From: DATGLE01 sp035294325
Lineage (GTDB): Bacteria > Chloroflexota > Ktedonobacteria > Ktedonobacterales > Ktedonobacteraceae
Length of the DNA: 64,000 bases
Assembly: GCA_035294325.1 (NCBI GenBank)
Contig: DATGLE010000142.1
Coordinates: 1-64,000 of the forward strand
Direction of reading: 5' to 3'
A program made the position numbers and the translations under genes. Positions 34,169 through 42,476 of the stretch are shown here, piece by piece (within the stretch, counting starts at the first letter, position 1; each line of letters begins with the position of its first letter). The notes beneath the pieces were generated by a model. That model saw only the letters and a list, made by a program, of their open reading frames with translations. It searched no databases and had not been told where the DNA came from.

Positions 34169-34232
34169 GTGTTCTAGATGTGAGGGAAAGCGATATCCTC
34201 GTGATCGTTTCGTGATATGACGAGGGTATGCT
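34169..34232 (+). promoter_or_regulatory. GTGA-box promoter for 88-aa gene and pentapeptide protein
   Basis: GTGT 34169, GTGA 34180, GTGA 34201, GTGA 34212, -10 TATGCT at 34227. Spacing 11-21-11-15. Confidence 0.85.
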
Positions 34233-34357
34233 TCTCTTAGCCAGTTAATGCAGGTCGTGATTGGCGACACCCAAATTCTACTCGATGCTTTTGTGTCGCT
34301 CATTGCCGACAAGTATAGCTCCAGGAGGAAGGAGCGCAACTACTGAGGAGGAGTCCG

Positions 34358-34624
34358 ATGGATTGGATACAGTATGACCAGTCAGAACTGACCCGATTAC
34401 GCCGAGAAGGTTTCACCGAGCGGCAGATCATGCGGTGGTATCACCTCCGCAGACGGTACGCGCGCGACGAGATGGACCGGCCCGCCCTTGACTCCCGTCG
34501 TCTGGAGTTCGCTCGCTGGTTAGTTACTACGGGCAGGCTGTCCGAGCAGATAGACGAAGTGCCACCGGGAGATCATCCGAGATCAAAGGGAGGAGAAGTG
34601 TATGGCAACCCAGCAACATCTTGA
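34358..34624 (+). CDS. Small basic hypothetical protein (88 aa)
   Basis: ATG 34358 follows GAGGAGGAG. Sequence begins MDWIQYDQSELTRLRREGFTERQIMRWYHLRRRYARDEMDRPALDSRRLEFARWLVTTGRLSEQ. It is Arg-rich and probably all-helical; FTERQIMRWYHLRRRYARDE resembles a short helical DNA- or RNA-binding stretch, but no family is recognised. The last 23 bp overlap the start of the pentapeptide-repeat gene, so the two are coupled. Confidence 0.7.
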   Translation: MDWIQYDQSELTRLRREGFTERQIMRWYHLRRRYARDEMDRPALDSRRLEFARWLVTTGRLSEQIDEVPPGDHPRSKGGEVYGNPATS

Positions 34625-35153
34625 GATGCTTCGAGCAGGAGTCAACGTCTGGAACAGCTGGCGGCAGGAGCATCCGGCCATCACGCCTGACCTGTACGGG
34701 GCGGATCTCATCGGGGCAAGCCTCAATGGTGCCAATCTCTCACGGGCCGATCTGCGTGTGGCCGATCTTTCTGGAGCTGATTTGCAGGACGCCGATCTGC
34801 GCGGTGCTGATCTTTTAGGCGCGCGTCTCAGCGACGCCAGGCTGCAAGGCGCTCACCTGAGCGGAGCACACCTCTCTCATGCCGACCTGAGCAGGGCGAA
34901 TCTGAGCGCTGCTAATCTCAGAGAGGCGTGCCTCCATAGGGCAACTCTCTTTCGAGCGGCGCTCGTACAGGCCGACCTGACAGGAGCCGATCTCCATGCC
35001 GCCGATCTGCATGACGCTAATCTCTCCCAGGCAGTGCTCAGGAAGACCGACTTGCGCGACGCTGACCTGGCCGCAGCCAATCTGCGGGAGGCCGACCTGA
35101 CAGAAGCTGATCTGCGTGGAGTGGTTCGAACAATAGTTACAAAACGATTGTAA
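34602..35153 (+). CDS. Pentapeptide-repeat protein
   Basis: 183 aa. From about residue 30 to 175 it consists of A(D/N)LxxA-type pentapeptides (YGADLIGASLNGANLSRADLRVADLSGADL...), about 28 repeats, which fold as a right-handed beta helix. Such proteins can mimic DNA and protect gyrase (Qnr/MfpA) or act as scaffolds; a specific role cannot be read here. RBS GGGAGGAGAAG precedes ATG 34602. It is co-transcribed with the 88-aa gene. Confidence 0.9.
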   Translation: MATQQHLEMLRAGVNVWNSWRQEHPAITPDLYGADLIGASLNGANLSRADLRVADLSGADLQDADLRGADLLGARLSDARLQGAHLSGAHLSHADLSRANLSAANLREACLHRATLFRAALVQADLTGADLHAADLHDANLSQAVLRKTDLRDADLAAANLREADLTEADLRGVVRTIVTKRL

Positions 35154-35162
35154 GGTGCTCCT

Positions 35163-35807
35163 CTAGGCATGACTGACGTGCCTGAGGTGGTGGAAATGCT
35201 GACGGCGATATTCCCTCATCCAGAGGGATCCCGCCAGCCCAAAGACCACCAATCCAAGCACAAAGTAGACGAGTTGAAGTCCGAGCGCGGTGGGAAGGGC
35301 ATTCCCCAATTTGCTGTCAATACTGATTATCTCTACTACCTCGTAGCCGGCCATCAGCAGGCCAGCCAGCCCCGAGACGAGCACCGCCCATTCGCGCTGG
35401 ATGAACACGGTCGCTGCGGCGAGCAGGCCCGTGCCCCCTACGACAATCACCAGCACCAGGCCGGGGACCGTGTAGTCGCTGAAAGGCGTGCCTGCCAGCC
35501 AGGAGAGCTGCACCCATTGATCTAACGCACCTTGTAGCAGCGCAATGCCGCCCTGGATGGCACTCACACCGATAAAAGCCGCGATAACGAAGAGTGCGAT
35601 CCGCGTGACTTTGTGTTTCAGCGTCGTTCTCCACACCAGGATACTGGCTACGACAAGGGCAATGAGCATGGGGATATTAGCCATCAGACCTATCCATATG
35701 CCTGCTACACCGCTGAGGAGTGCTACAAACACAAGGATAGAGATGCTAAGCTCCAAAGTGGTGCGTCCCTGCTTGAAGATCCTCCATTTTCGCTGCTGCT
35801 GTTTCAT
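35163..35807 (-). CDS. Six-helix membrane protein of unknown function
   Basis: 214 aa from ATG 35807 (AGAAGGAGGAAG upstream). Six to seven hydrophobic helices, the first at LELSISILVFVALLSGVAGIWIGL. The N-terminus is basic (MKQQQRKWRIFKQGR) and the C-terminus His/Arg-rich (REYRRQHFHHLRHVSHA). The pattern resembles HdeD/DUF308-like stress membrane proteins, but I cannot assign it. It follows the 84-aa membrane gene at 35913 in the same direction and likely shares its GTGA-box promoter. Confidence 0.68.
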   Translation of the reverse strand: MKQQQRKWRIFKQGRTTLELSISILVFVALLSGVAGIWIGLMANIPMLIALVVASILVWRTTLKHKVTRIALFVIAAFIGVSAIQGGIALLQGALDQWVQLSWLAGTPFSDYTVPGLVLVIVVGGTGLLAAATVFIQREWAVLVSGLAGLLMAGYEVVEIISIDSKLGNALPTALGLQLVYFVLGLVVFGLAGSLWMREYRRQHFHHLRHVSHA

Positions 35808-35912
35808 GCTCTCTCTTCCTCCTTCTGGTGGAATAGGGCGTAAAGCAGGCAGAGAACGAGGAGAGACGATTGTATCCTGTTCTCGGTCTGCCTCCACGCG
35901 TGCACGAGGCCA

Positions 35913-36167
35913 TCACCGCCGGGGCAGAAGCTCCTGCGGCGGGAGAATCGGTTGCTCCTCAGATAGGAGCGGAGGAAACGCCTCGTTCTGCCCGCCCGCC
36001 TCTTTGACCTGAATCTGCCTCTGCGCGATACGCTGGTTTCCAATGATCCAGAGAATCGTTGCCAGCAGGAACAGAGCAACGAGCAGGCCAATCATCCCCC
36101 AGAAGAGCACCTCGCTGGACGATGTGGCAACTTGCATTGGTGGTATGGGCATCATGATACGCATCAT
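35913..36167 (-). CDS. Small single-span membrane protein (84 aa)
   Basis: ATG 36167 follows AGAAGGAGGTG. One hydrophobic helix (SEVLFWGMIGLLVALFLLATILWIIGNQ, about 18-45) is followed by a soluble Gln/Glu/Pro-rich tail. The short Met-rich N-terminus (MMRIMMPIPPM) is unusual. No family recognised; the layout (one helix plus polar tail) is like small SHOCT-type or assembly proteins. It has a GTGA-box promoter divergent from that of the OsmC gene. Confidence 0.68.
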   Translation of the reverse strand: MMRIMMPIPPMQVATSSSEVLFWGMIGLLVALFLLATILWIIGNQRIAQRQIQVKEAGGQNEAFPPLLSEEQPILPPQELLPRR

Positions 36168-36241
36168 AGCCTGTCACCTCCTTCTCATGATACTTTTTGC
36201 TGAAAGGATGTGTGCGATTACCTATCCTTTGACTCAGAAGT

Positions 36242-36305
36242 AGCATAGCTCCCGCTTCTCACGTCCTGTTCACAATGCATGCCCCGGGCATCACGAAAGG
36301 CTCTC
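36242..36305 (-). promoter_or_regulatory. GTGA-box promoter for small membrane protein operon
   Basis: Minus strand: GAGA 36305, GTGA 36294, GTGA 36273, GTGA 36262, -10 TATGCT at 36247. Spacing 11-21-11-15. Confidence 0.86.
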
Positions 36306-36345
36306 AACTTCTTCTCCCCCCTATCTTTCTTCATCTCCTGCACCT

Positions 36346-36409
36346 GTGACAGCTCCGTAAGAATCTGCCCTGTGACTGTGAGGGAGCCGTGAGGGGCCGG
36401 GGGTACACT
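36346..36409 (+). promoter_or_regulatory. GTGA-box promoter for osmC-like gene
   Basis: GTGA 36346, GTAA 36357, GTGA 36378, GTGA 36389, -10 TACACT at 36404. Spacing 11-21-11-15; 40 bp from the divergent element. Confidence 0.86.
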
Positions 36410-36449
36410 CTTTCCAGAGAATGTATTCGCATACGAGAGGAGCAAAACG

Positions 36450-36929
36450 ATGGCAGAAGTCATGACAGCGCGCGCGAAACTGATATCTAACATGCGCTTC
36501 GAGGGCGAGAGCGGTTCCGGCCACACGGTCGCCCTGGATGCCTCCACAGCCGATGGCGGAGAAAACACCGGCTTCCGTCCGATGGAATTACTGCTGGTCG
36601 GCCTGGCCGGCTGCACCGGAATGGATGTGATCTCCATTCTGCGCAAAAAGCGGCAGCAGGTTACGGCCTATGAGGTTCGCGTGGAAGGAAGACGGGCCGA
36701 AGGGCATCCGATGGTGTTTGTTGAAATCACCATCGAGCATATCATCACCGGCGTACATATTCAACCGGAGGCGGTGGTGCGCGCGATCCATCTTTCCGCG
36801 GAGCGCTATTGCGGAGCGGGCGCAATGCTGGGCAAGGTGGCGCATCTTACGCATACCTTCCGCATCGTGGAGGTATCCACAGCCATTGTCACCGCCGATA
36901 CAGCAGCCCTGGCCCTGCCCGCTGACTAA
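36450..36929 (+). CDS. OsmC-family peroxide/organic hydroperoxide protein
   Basis: 159 aa, usual OsmC length. Redox cysteines are C55 (LAGCTGMDVISILRKKR) and C121 (AERYCGAGAML), with GFRPMELLLVGLAGC as the family signature. OsmC/YhfA proteins reduce organic hydroperoxides with thiols in the cytoplasm. ATG 36450 has only a modest RBS (GAGGAG). Single-gene unit with a GTGA-box promoter, ending in a long perfect hairpin. Confidence 0.9.
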   Translation: MAEVMTARAKLISNMRFEGESGSGHTVALDASTADGGENTGFRPMELLLVGLAGCTGMDVISILRKKRQQVTAYEVRVEGRRAEGHPMVFVEITIEHIITGVHIQPEAVVRAIHLSAERYCGAGAMLGKVAHLTHTFRIVEVSTAIVTADTAALALPAD

Positions 36930-36999
36930 ATAGCCAATCCAGTTGAGAGGGGCGGGATGTCCTGGAGGACATCCCGCCCCTCTCAACTGGATTGGCTAT
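36930..36999. terminator. 34-bp perfect stem between osmC-like and P-type ATPase genes
   Basis: Arms 36930-36963 and 36966-36999 are exact complements with a 2-nt loop. It sits between two converging genes and almost fills the gap. The strongest hairpin in the window. Confidence 0.8.
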
Positions 37000-37004
37000 G
37001 ATTC

Positions 37005-39014
37005 CTATACCGAGCGACTCACGCGCAGGGCATTCAGGATCACCAGGACATCGATTCCTTCCTGCAAAATCGCCCCGGCGGCCGGGGGAATGTAGCCAGA
37101 GGCCGCGAACAACATGGCTACTATACTTAATCCCATGCCGATCCAGATCCCCTGGCGAGCAATCTGCATGACGCGCCTGCCAACGCGCACTGCCGTCAAG
37201 ACGCGCATGATGTCAGGGGAGATAAGCACCGCATCGGCGGCGCTGGCCGCGGCCGTCAACCCCTGCATGCCCAGGGCCATGCCCACAGCCGCCGTCGCCA
37301 GAGCAGGCGCATCGTTCACCCCGTCGCCCACCATGAGCACACGGTGCTGCCCCCGTTCCAGCTCCTGTATCGTGCGTACCTTGTCTTCCGGCAAGCAACG
37401 CGCTACGATGCGGTCAACACGGGCAACGGCGCCAATTTGCTGCGCGACCCCCTCGTTATCTCCGGTGAGCAGCACCGTCTGCTGGATACCCTCCTGTTTC
37501 AGCGCACGCGTCAACTCTGAGAGTTCAGCGCGTGGCACGTCCTCCAGGATGATCAGCCCGACGACCTGCCGCTCCAGCGCGATGTAGCTACAGATCTGGC
37601 CCTGAGCGGTGCGGCGTTCTCGCTCGGCGCGCAGGCTGGCAGGAACGGCGATTTCCAGATAGTGCATGTAGGTGCGATTCCCGATGGCGACATCCATCAT
37701 CGCCTCGTCCTGAGCCTCCCCGTTCTGTGCGGGCAGCCGGGGAACGCGGCCATGCACCCCTTTGCCAAAGGTCTCTTCAAAGTCGCGCGCGGGTCGCAGG
37801 GCAAGATCTCGCGCCCGTGCGGCCTCGACAACAGCCCGCGCCAGAATATGTGTTGAAAGTTGCTCAACGGAGGCCGCATAAGTGAGCAGTTCGTTTTCTT
37901 TTATGCGGCGCTCGGCCTCTTCCACCGGCGCGCCCAGTTCTATCCCGACCACCTCTGGCGTCCCCAGGGTCAGCGTCCCGGTCTTATCAAAGACGGCGAT
38001 GTCCACCTCACCGAGTTGCTCAATCGTGGCTCCAGATTTCACGATGATGCCATAGTGAGCGGCTCTATCGATGCCCGACATGATGGCAATGGGAGTGGCT
38101 AAAATGAGTGGGCAGGGTGTGGCGACCACCAGGACGGCCAGCGCATAGACGCTATCGCCCGATAGAAACCAGGCACCCCCGGCGACAAGGACGGTGAGCG
38201 CCGTAAAAAACAGGCTGTAGCGGTCGGCGAGGCGATGAATGGGCGCCTTTTGTTCCTGCGCTTGCTGGACCAGTTGGATGATGCGGGCATACTGGCTCTC
38301 TGCGCTGGCTCTCGTGGCCCGTACCTCCAGCACGCTGTCCAGATTGACACTCCCTGAAAGGATGGGCGTCCCCGGCGCTTTGCGCACTGGCACAGCTTCA
38401 CCGGTAATATCAGCCTCGCTTACGTTTGATTCTCCCTGCTCAACCACGCCATCCACCGGCACCAGTTCGCCCGGTTTCACGACCACCGTCATGCCAACCG
38501 TCACCTCCTCTGCCGCCACATTGACCAGCCGCTCCCCTTGCCAGATATGAGCGATGCGCGGCGCACGCTCTGCCAGAGAGGAGAGCGAGACTCGCGCCCG
38601 TCTGAGCGCATAAGCTTCCAGCGCCTCGCCACCGGAGAGCATGAGCACAATAAAAGCTCCGGCCAGGTACTCTCGCAGCCAGAGCGAGCCAGCGATAGCC
38701 AGCAGAGCAATCAGATCGACACTGAACTCTCTATGCAAGAATCGCCGAAACGTTCTCCAGAGCAGCGGGATACCACCAAAAAGGACCGCGCCAAGCAGCA
38801 CATCAGTTGCCAGATCGGTCCTCTTGAGTAGCCAGCATGTGAGACTCGTCGCCAGCAGCAGTAAAGTACCGAGTGGCAGATAATACCGCTTGAGAAAAGG
38901 CCACAGGGCATGCACCTGGCTCTGGGGTGTCTTGCGCCGGGTCTGCGCCTGCTCCTGCTCTGGAGGAGTATTTATATCCTGGATAAGCTGTGCATGATGT
39001 TCGTGGGCACTCAT
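37005..39014 (-). CDS. Heavy-metal P1B-type ATPase
   Basis: 669 aa from ATG 39014; an in-frame TTG at 39080 is less likely. No N-terminal HMA domain, but a His-containing start (SAHEHHAQL). Metal-transport motif is TPCPLILATP (CPL rather than CPC). Other marks are ITGEAVPV in the actuator domain, DKTGTLTLG with the phosphorylated Asp, and GDGVNDAPALATAAVG. It exports or imports a metal at the membrane; the metal cannot be read. It lies 132 bp after the Hsp20 gene on the same strand and probably belongs to its transcript. Confidence 0.88.
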   Translation of the reverse strand: MSAHEHHAQLIQDINTPPEQEQAQTRRKTPQSQVHALWPFLKRYYLPLGTLLLLATSLTCWLLKRTDLATDVLLGAVLFGGIPLLWRTFRRFLHREFSVDLIALLAIAGSLWLREYLAGAFIVLMLSGGEALEAYALRRARVSLSSLAERAPRIAHIWQGERLVNVAAEEVTVGMTVVVKPGELVPVDGVVEQGESNVSEADITGEAVPVRKAPGTPILSGSVNLDSVLEVRATRASAESQYARIIQLVQQAQEQKAPIHRLADRYSLFFTALTVLVAGGAWFLSGDSVYALAVLVVATPCPLILATPIAIMSGIDRAAHYGIIVKSGATIEQLGEVDIAVFDKTGTLTLGTPEVVGIELGAPVEEAERRIKENELLTYAASVEQLSTHILARAVVEAARARDLALRPARDFEETFGKGVHGRVPRLPAQNGEAQDEAMMDVAIGNRTYMHYLEIAVPASLRAERERRTAQGQICSYIALERQVVGLIILEDVPRAELSELTRALKQEGIQQTVLLTGDNEGVAQQIGAVARVDRIVARCLPEDKVRTIQELERGQHRVLMVGDGVNDAPALATAAVGMALGMQGLTAAASAADAVLISPDIMRVLTAVRVGRRVMQIARQGIWIGMGLSIVAMLFAASGYIPPAAGAILQEGIDVLVILNALRVSRSV

Positions 39015-39090
39015 TAATATATCTTCCTCACTCTCCAGCGCAATCAAGAAGCAAAGCGGCAGCCTTCTCCGGGGACGCAATGCTGCCGTG

Positions 39091-39132
39091 ACACCCTACC
39101 GGGACGGCAGCGGAGCTATCCCGGCAGGGTGT
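39091..39132. repeat. Imperfect hairpin between hsp20 and P-type ATPase genes
   Basis: 14-bp arms 39091-39104 and 39119-39132 with one mismatch. It may reduce read-through from hsp20 into the ATPase gene. Confidence 0.55.
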
Positions 39133-39146
39133 CCCGACCCTCCCCA

Positions 39147-39611
39147 CTACACGCCCGCAACCTCTTTGGTCCTGACCGGGATGTGTTTCGGTTGGACCTC
39201 CTGGGCTTTGGGAATGTGCAGCGTCAGGATGCCATGCTCGAACGTCGCTTCGACGCCCTCGGCATTGAAGGCGGCGGGCAGTTCGACAGTACGGGTCATC
39301 TCGCCTTCGTAGCGCTCGCGGCGAACATACGCCTCCTTCTCGACCTTCTTCTCCTCCTGTTTCACCGCTTTGATGGTGAGCGCGTTACCCTCGGCAGTGA
39401 TGGTAATTTCTTCTGGCTTGAAGCCCGGCAAGGAAGCCTCGATCACATAGCTCTTGTGATCCTGCGCCTCGTAGACATCAATCGGGAAGGTCCGTCCACC
39501 AAACGTGAACAGCTCAAAGCGCGGGCCGATGAAGCTCTCTTCGAACAGGCGATTCATGGCCTCCCGCAACGGTATCAGTGACTCGAACGGATCCCATCTT
39601 GTCATTGCCAT
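39147..39611 (-). CDS. Hsp20/alpha-crystallin small heat-shock protein
   Basis: 154 aa. Alpha-crystallin domain covers about residues 45-140 with YVIEASLPGFKPEEITITAEGNALTIKAVKQEE and the closing AAFNAEGVEATFEHGILTLHIPKAQE. N-terminal WDPFESLIPLREAMNRLFEESF is typical of bacterial class A sHsps. ATP-independent holdase in the cytoplasm. RBS GAAGGAG. Its promoter has four perfect GTGA boxes. In mycobacteria the matching gene (hspX) is a hallmark of the hypoxic DosR regulon. Confidence 0.93.
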   Translation of the reverse strand: MAMTRWDPFESLIPLREAMNRLFEESFIGPRFELFTFGGRTFPIDVYEAQDHKSYVIEASLPGFKPEEITITAEGNALTIKAVKQEEKKVEKEAYVRRERYEGEMTRTVELPAAFNAEGVEATFEHGILTLHIPKAQEVQPKHIPVRTKEVAGV

Positions 39612-39708
39612 AGCAATTTCTCCTTCGATCAGTGGCGAAACTCATCATCGGGTTTCGCATACTACCTTGACTCTATCCTCACCGCTACCTTGCCCCTACC
39701 CCTTGATC

Positions 39709-39772
39709 ATAGTAGGACATCACGATCACCATAGCATCACAAAAGCGGGCCACATTCTCACAAAGGTTTCAC
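39709..39772 (-). promoter_or_regulatory. GTGA-box promoter for hsp20, perfect boxes
   Basis: Minus strand: GTGA at 39772, 39761, 39740 and 39729, -10 TACTAT at 39714. Spacing 11-21-11-15. Confidence 0.92.
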
Positions 39773-39776
39773 TATT

Positions 39777-39813
39777 CGCTGGAGGGATCACATCCAACCG
39801 CATCCCTCCAGCG
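39777..39813. terminator. Hairpin after USP 39838-40854
   Basis: 12-bp perfect stem, arms 39777-39788 and 39802-39813 (CGCTGGAGGGAT and complement), 13-nt loop. It separates the USP gene from the hsp20 promoter. Confidence 0.65.
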
Positions 39814-39837
39814 CTTTGATCCGCAGCAGAAAACGGG

Positions 39838-40854
39838 TTACAACAAGCCCACCCAGGGTACATCACTCCCTTTGATGCCAGCTTCGACCGGCTCATGCTG
39901 CTCTTGCACCGCCTTCGGTCGCACAATGAGGAGTGGCAGATGCGTCGCACCCAGCACGCGCTCGGTGATGCTGCCCAGCGCCCACCGCCGGAAGCCGCTG
40001 CGTCCGTGCGTCGCCATCGCCAGGGCATCATAGCTTTTACCCGACGTTTCGCTGCCCGCCTTTCCTGCATAGATGATCGCTGCCGCGACATCGTTATCAA
40101 CAACCGTCGAGGATGTGATCTGCACCTGCGCTGGCATGGTCTGATGCAGGCGATTTTCTAACGCTTCCAGGTAGGCCCGGGCGGCTTGCTCCTCCTGAGC
40201 CTGGATGTCACGTTCAAAGGCCGCGGACATGGCACGGAATTTCCCAGTCGAGAGAGGAAGATTGATCACCCGCAGCAGATGCAATGTGCTCGGATCTGCT
40301 CCCGAGAAGGCCGTGGCGAGCTGCATCGCCGGCTCAATAGCTGCCTCAGCCAGGGCAGAGCCATCCAGGGGAACCAGCACCCGCTGAGGGTGGTCTGCGG
40401 TCAACACCGCGCCATCTGCGCGCAGCACCAGGACGGGCACTGGACTATGCCGCGCGATTTTCTGGGCAACGCTCCCCAGCACCCAGCGCTTGACGCCGGC
40501 ATAGCCATGGCTGCTCATTACGACCAGATCAGCCTGGAAGGTTTGCTCGGCTGTGAGGATCGCCGGTGCCACCGCATCGACCATCGTCTGCGTTTCGACA
40601 GGCACTCCCGCCAGGATAGATGAACTGGCTGTCTGCTGGAGATATTCGCTCATCTTCTTGAGGTCAACCTGCTCCGTTCCCCAGCCGGAACCATTTGCCG
40701 GGAAGACATAGGGAGGGCCATATTCGACTGGTGTGCTCACAACGCCAAAGAGCAGGATGGAGCCGCCGGAGGCCCTTGCGATCTGCGCGGCTACAGGCAA
40801 GGCCCGCCCGGCAAGCTCTGATCCATCCAGCGGGACAAGAATCCGTTTGAACAT
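39838..40854 (-). CDS. Two-domain universal stress protein
   Basis: 338 aa. Domain 1 MFKRILVPLDGSELAGRALPVAAQIARASGG ending MSSHGYAGVKRWVLGSVAQKIARHSPVPVLVL. Domain 2 RVLVPLDGSALAEAAIEPAMQLATAF ending ATHGRSGFRRWALGSITERVLGATHLPLLIV; both ATP-loop signatures are complete. A short tail follows. Single-gene unit with a GTGA-box promoter divergent from a small ORF at 41161. Confidence 0.9.
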   Translation of the reverse strand: MFKRILVPLDGSELAGRALPVAAQIARASGGSILLFGVVSTPVEYGPPYVFPANGSGWGTEQVDLKKMSEYLQQTASSSILAGVPVETQTMVDAVAPAILTAEQTFQADLVVMSSHGYAGVKRWVLGSVAQKIARHSPVPVLVLRADGAVLTADHPQRVLVPLDGSALAEAAIEPAMQLATAFSGADPSTLHLLRVINLPLSTGKFRAMSAAFERDIQAQEEQAARAYLEALENRLHQTMPAQVQITSSTVVDNDVAAAIIYAGKAGSETSGKSYDALAMATHGRSGFRRWALGSITERVLGATHLPLLIVRPKAVQEQHEPVEAGIKGSDVPWVGLL

Positions 40855-40955
40855 GATATTCGCTTCCTTTCCTCCTGACCAGCAACACTGCCGGTCAGAC
40901 TGCCAGCGAATACACTAGAATCATAGGGGCATTCGCTGGATCTGCATTTATAGAA

Positions 40956-41019
40956 AGCATACCCTGGCGCTCTCACATTTCTGTCACACCTGGTCGCCTG
41001 TGTCACACAAAAGGCTTAC
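40956..41019 (-). promoter_or_regulatory. GTGA-box promoter for USP 39838-40854
   Basis: Minus strand: GTAA 41019, GTGT 41008, GTGA 40987, GTGA 40976, -10 TATGCT at 40961. Spacing 11-21-11-15; only 28 bp from the divergent element. Confidence 0.82.
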
Positions 41020-41047
41020 AACGAGACCTCCTCTGTATTTAGAGATT

Positions 41048-41111
41048 GTGACGGGCCTGTGAGAAAAACGCCTTTGCATGTGATGGCGTCGTAAGCCGGG
41101 TCGTGTATGCT
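41048..41111 (+). promoter_or_regulatory. GTGA-box promoter for 58-aa small ORF
   Basis: GTGA 41048, GTGA 41059, GTGA 41080, GTAA 41091, -10 TATGCT at 41106. Spacing 11-21-11-15. Confidence 0.86.
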
Positions 41112-41160
41112 CTAAGCGTGAGAGGGAAACCTCTTACGGGGAAGTGATAAGGAGGCGCTG

Positions 41161-41337
41161 ATGAAACGTATGGCAGGGAGGTGTTCGGAAGACGGGGAGG
41201 GTGCTCACAAGGGACACGAGGCTCTCAATGAGCCGTTACAGGCCGAGAGCGACGCGAGGCAGCGAGCAAAGCCGTCATTGGACAGCCCTCCCCGTCATAC
41301 GGATGGTCCTGGATGGACGCCACAACATCGAACGTAA
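41161..41337 (+). CDS. Small ORF (58 aa) behind a GTGA-box promoter
   Basis: ATG 41161 follows AAGGAGGCGCTG, a near-perfect ribosome binding site, and the frame closes at TAA 41335-41337. The product is hydrophilic (MKRMAGRCSEDGEGAHKGHEALNEPLQAESDARQRAKPSL...), with one Cys and several His, no membrane helix and no known motif. The element upstream is a canonical member of the regulon and a GC hairpin follows at 41367, so the unit looks complete: promoter, RBS, ORF, terminator. It may instead act as an RNA of about 270 nt. Function unknown. Confidence 0.55.
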   Translation: MKRMAGRCSEDGEGAHKGHEALNEPLQAESDARQRAKPSLDSPPRHTDGPGWTPQHRT

Positions 41338-41366
41338 GGAGGAGTACGCCATTGGGCAGGTAAACA

Positions 41367-41394
41367 GAGGCCGGTGCTTGCAGGCACCGGCCTC
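41367..41394 (+). terminator. Hairpin after 58-aa small ORF
   Basis: 11-bp perfect stem, arms 41367-41377 and 41384-41394 (GAGGCCGGTGC and complement), followed by TTCAT. It can also serve the converging nitroreductase gene ending at 41417. Confidence 0.68.
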
Positions 41395-41416
41395 TTCATG
41401 CCCTCCGCTCCATTAC

Positions 41417-42442
41417 TCACTCAAGCAAGACCTCTTGCACACTCCGGCGCGGGGTTGGAAGCGCGGGCGCTCCATAGCCCAGACGGATGACAAGCTGAGG
41501 AAACGCTTCTCCAACAATCTGTGCAAGCCAGGCACGTAAGGAAGGCACCTCTACCGGTTGATTCACGAAGGAGGCTTGTACCCCCTGGGCACATGCCCTG
41601 AGCAGGATACACTCTGCCGCTTGCCCGACCATCATCCAGTCGCCTGGTGTATCGGAAAAGGTGCCCAGCACCAGCAAGACGGGAGCGCCCACGACCAGCC
41701 CTTGATCTCTCTCCGCCTCTTCTCGCCACAGATCAAAGGTGCGCACAATCCAGGGGCTGCTCTTGCCAGCAAGGCTGCCTTTGGCCTGCGCATAGCCTGG
41801 CAGGCCGTCCGCCTGCTGCTCTCCCCGCGCGCGCACCCAATGCGCCAGTTCCTGGCGGAAGCGTTGATCGGCCCATTGGAAGCGATCTCCGGCGACAATA
41901 AGCTGGGCCACCTCCTGGCGCGCCTTTTCCTCCTGGATGATATGCAGCCAGACTCCCTCATGCTCAGCGCAGAAGCAGAGGGACTGCAACAGCCGCGCCG
42001 GCAGAGGCCGGTCCTCGTAGATCTGCCGGCTGGTATGCCGGTGAGGGATCGCGGCAAAAAGCTGCTCCTCTTCGGGCGTGGCTGGCACGCGAGGTCCGAA
42101 GCGCAGGCGCACCAGCGGCGTCGAGAGATCTTCATACACGAACCACTCCAGCTCCTCACGGTAGCCGAAATGTCGCATAGCCAGACGCAGATTGAGCAAG
42201 GCGGCCCCGCAACTGATGAGCAGTTCGCGATTCTGCGGATCGAGGATGGGAAGCTGTCGCGAGCGATCAGCATAGAACTCAAGGCTGTCCCCCTGCACTT
42301 TGAAGAGCCAGGGCTGAGTGTTGTACTCGGAGGGGGCCAGCAGGGCATAGTTCAAGAGAAAACGCCACTGCTCCGCCCGGCTAGCATCCCCGGGAAAATC
42401 GGCTGCGGTGATGGTCCGTGGATCAGCCGCTAATGAAATCAT
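41417..42442 (-). CDS. Acg-family nitroreductase-like flavoprotein
   Basis: 341 aa from ATG 42442 (GAAAGGAG upstream); the longer open frame overlaps the upstream gene. Pattern of the Acg group: WRFLLNYALLAPSEYNTQPWLFKVQGDSLEFYADRSRQLPILDPQNRELLISCGAALLNLRLAMRHFGY, then TPEEEQLFAAIPHRHTSRQIYEDRPLP. The mycobacterial Acg proteins belong to the DosR regulon and may sequester flavin rather than reduce nitro compounds. It is the third gene of a USP-USP-Acg operon driven by the element 44917-44980. Confidence 0.83.
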   Translation of the reverse strand: MISLAADPRTITAADFPGDASRAEQWRFLLNYALLAPSEYNTQPWLFKVQGDSLEFYADRSRQLPILDPQNRELLISCGAALLNLRLAMRHFGYREELEWFVYEDLSTPLVRLRFGPRVPATPEEEQLFAAIPHRHTSRQIYEDRPLPARLLQSLCFCAEHEGVWLHIIQEEKARQEVAQLIVAGDRFQWADQRFRQELAHWVRARGEQQADGLPGYAQAKGSLAGKSSPWIVRTFDLWREEAERDQGLVVGAPVLLVLGTFSDTPGDWMMVGQAAECILLRACAQGVQASFVNQPVEVPSLRAWLAQIVGEAFPQLVIRLGYGAPALPTPRRSVQEVLLE

Positions 42443-42476
42443 GTTCGCGCTCCTTTCGAGAATGGGAACAGCCTGT

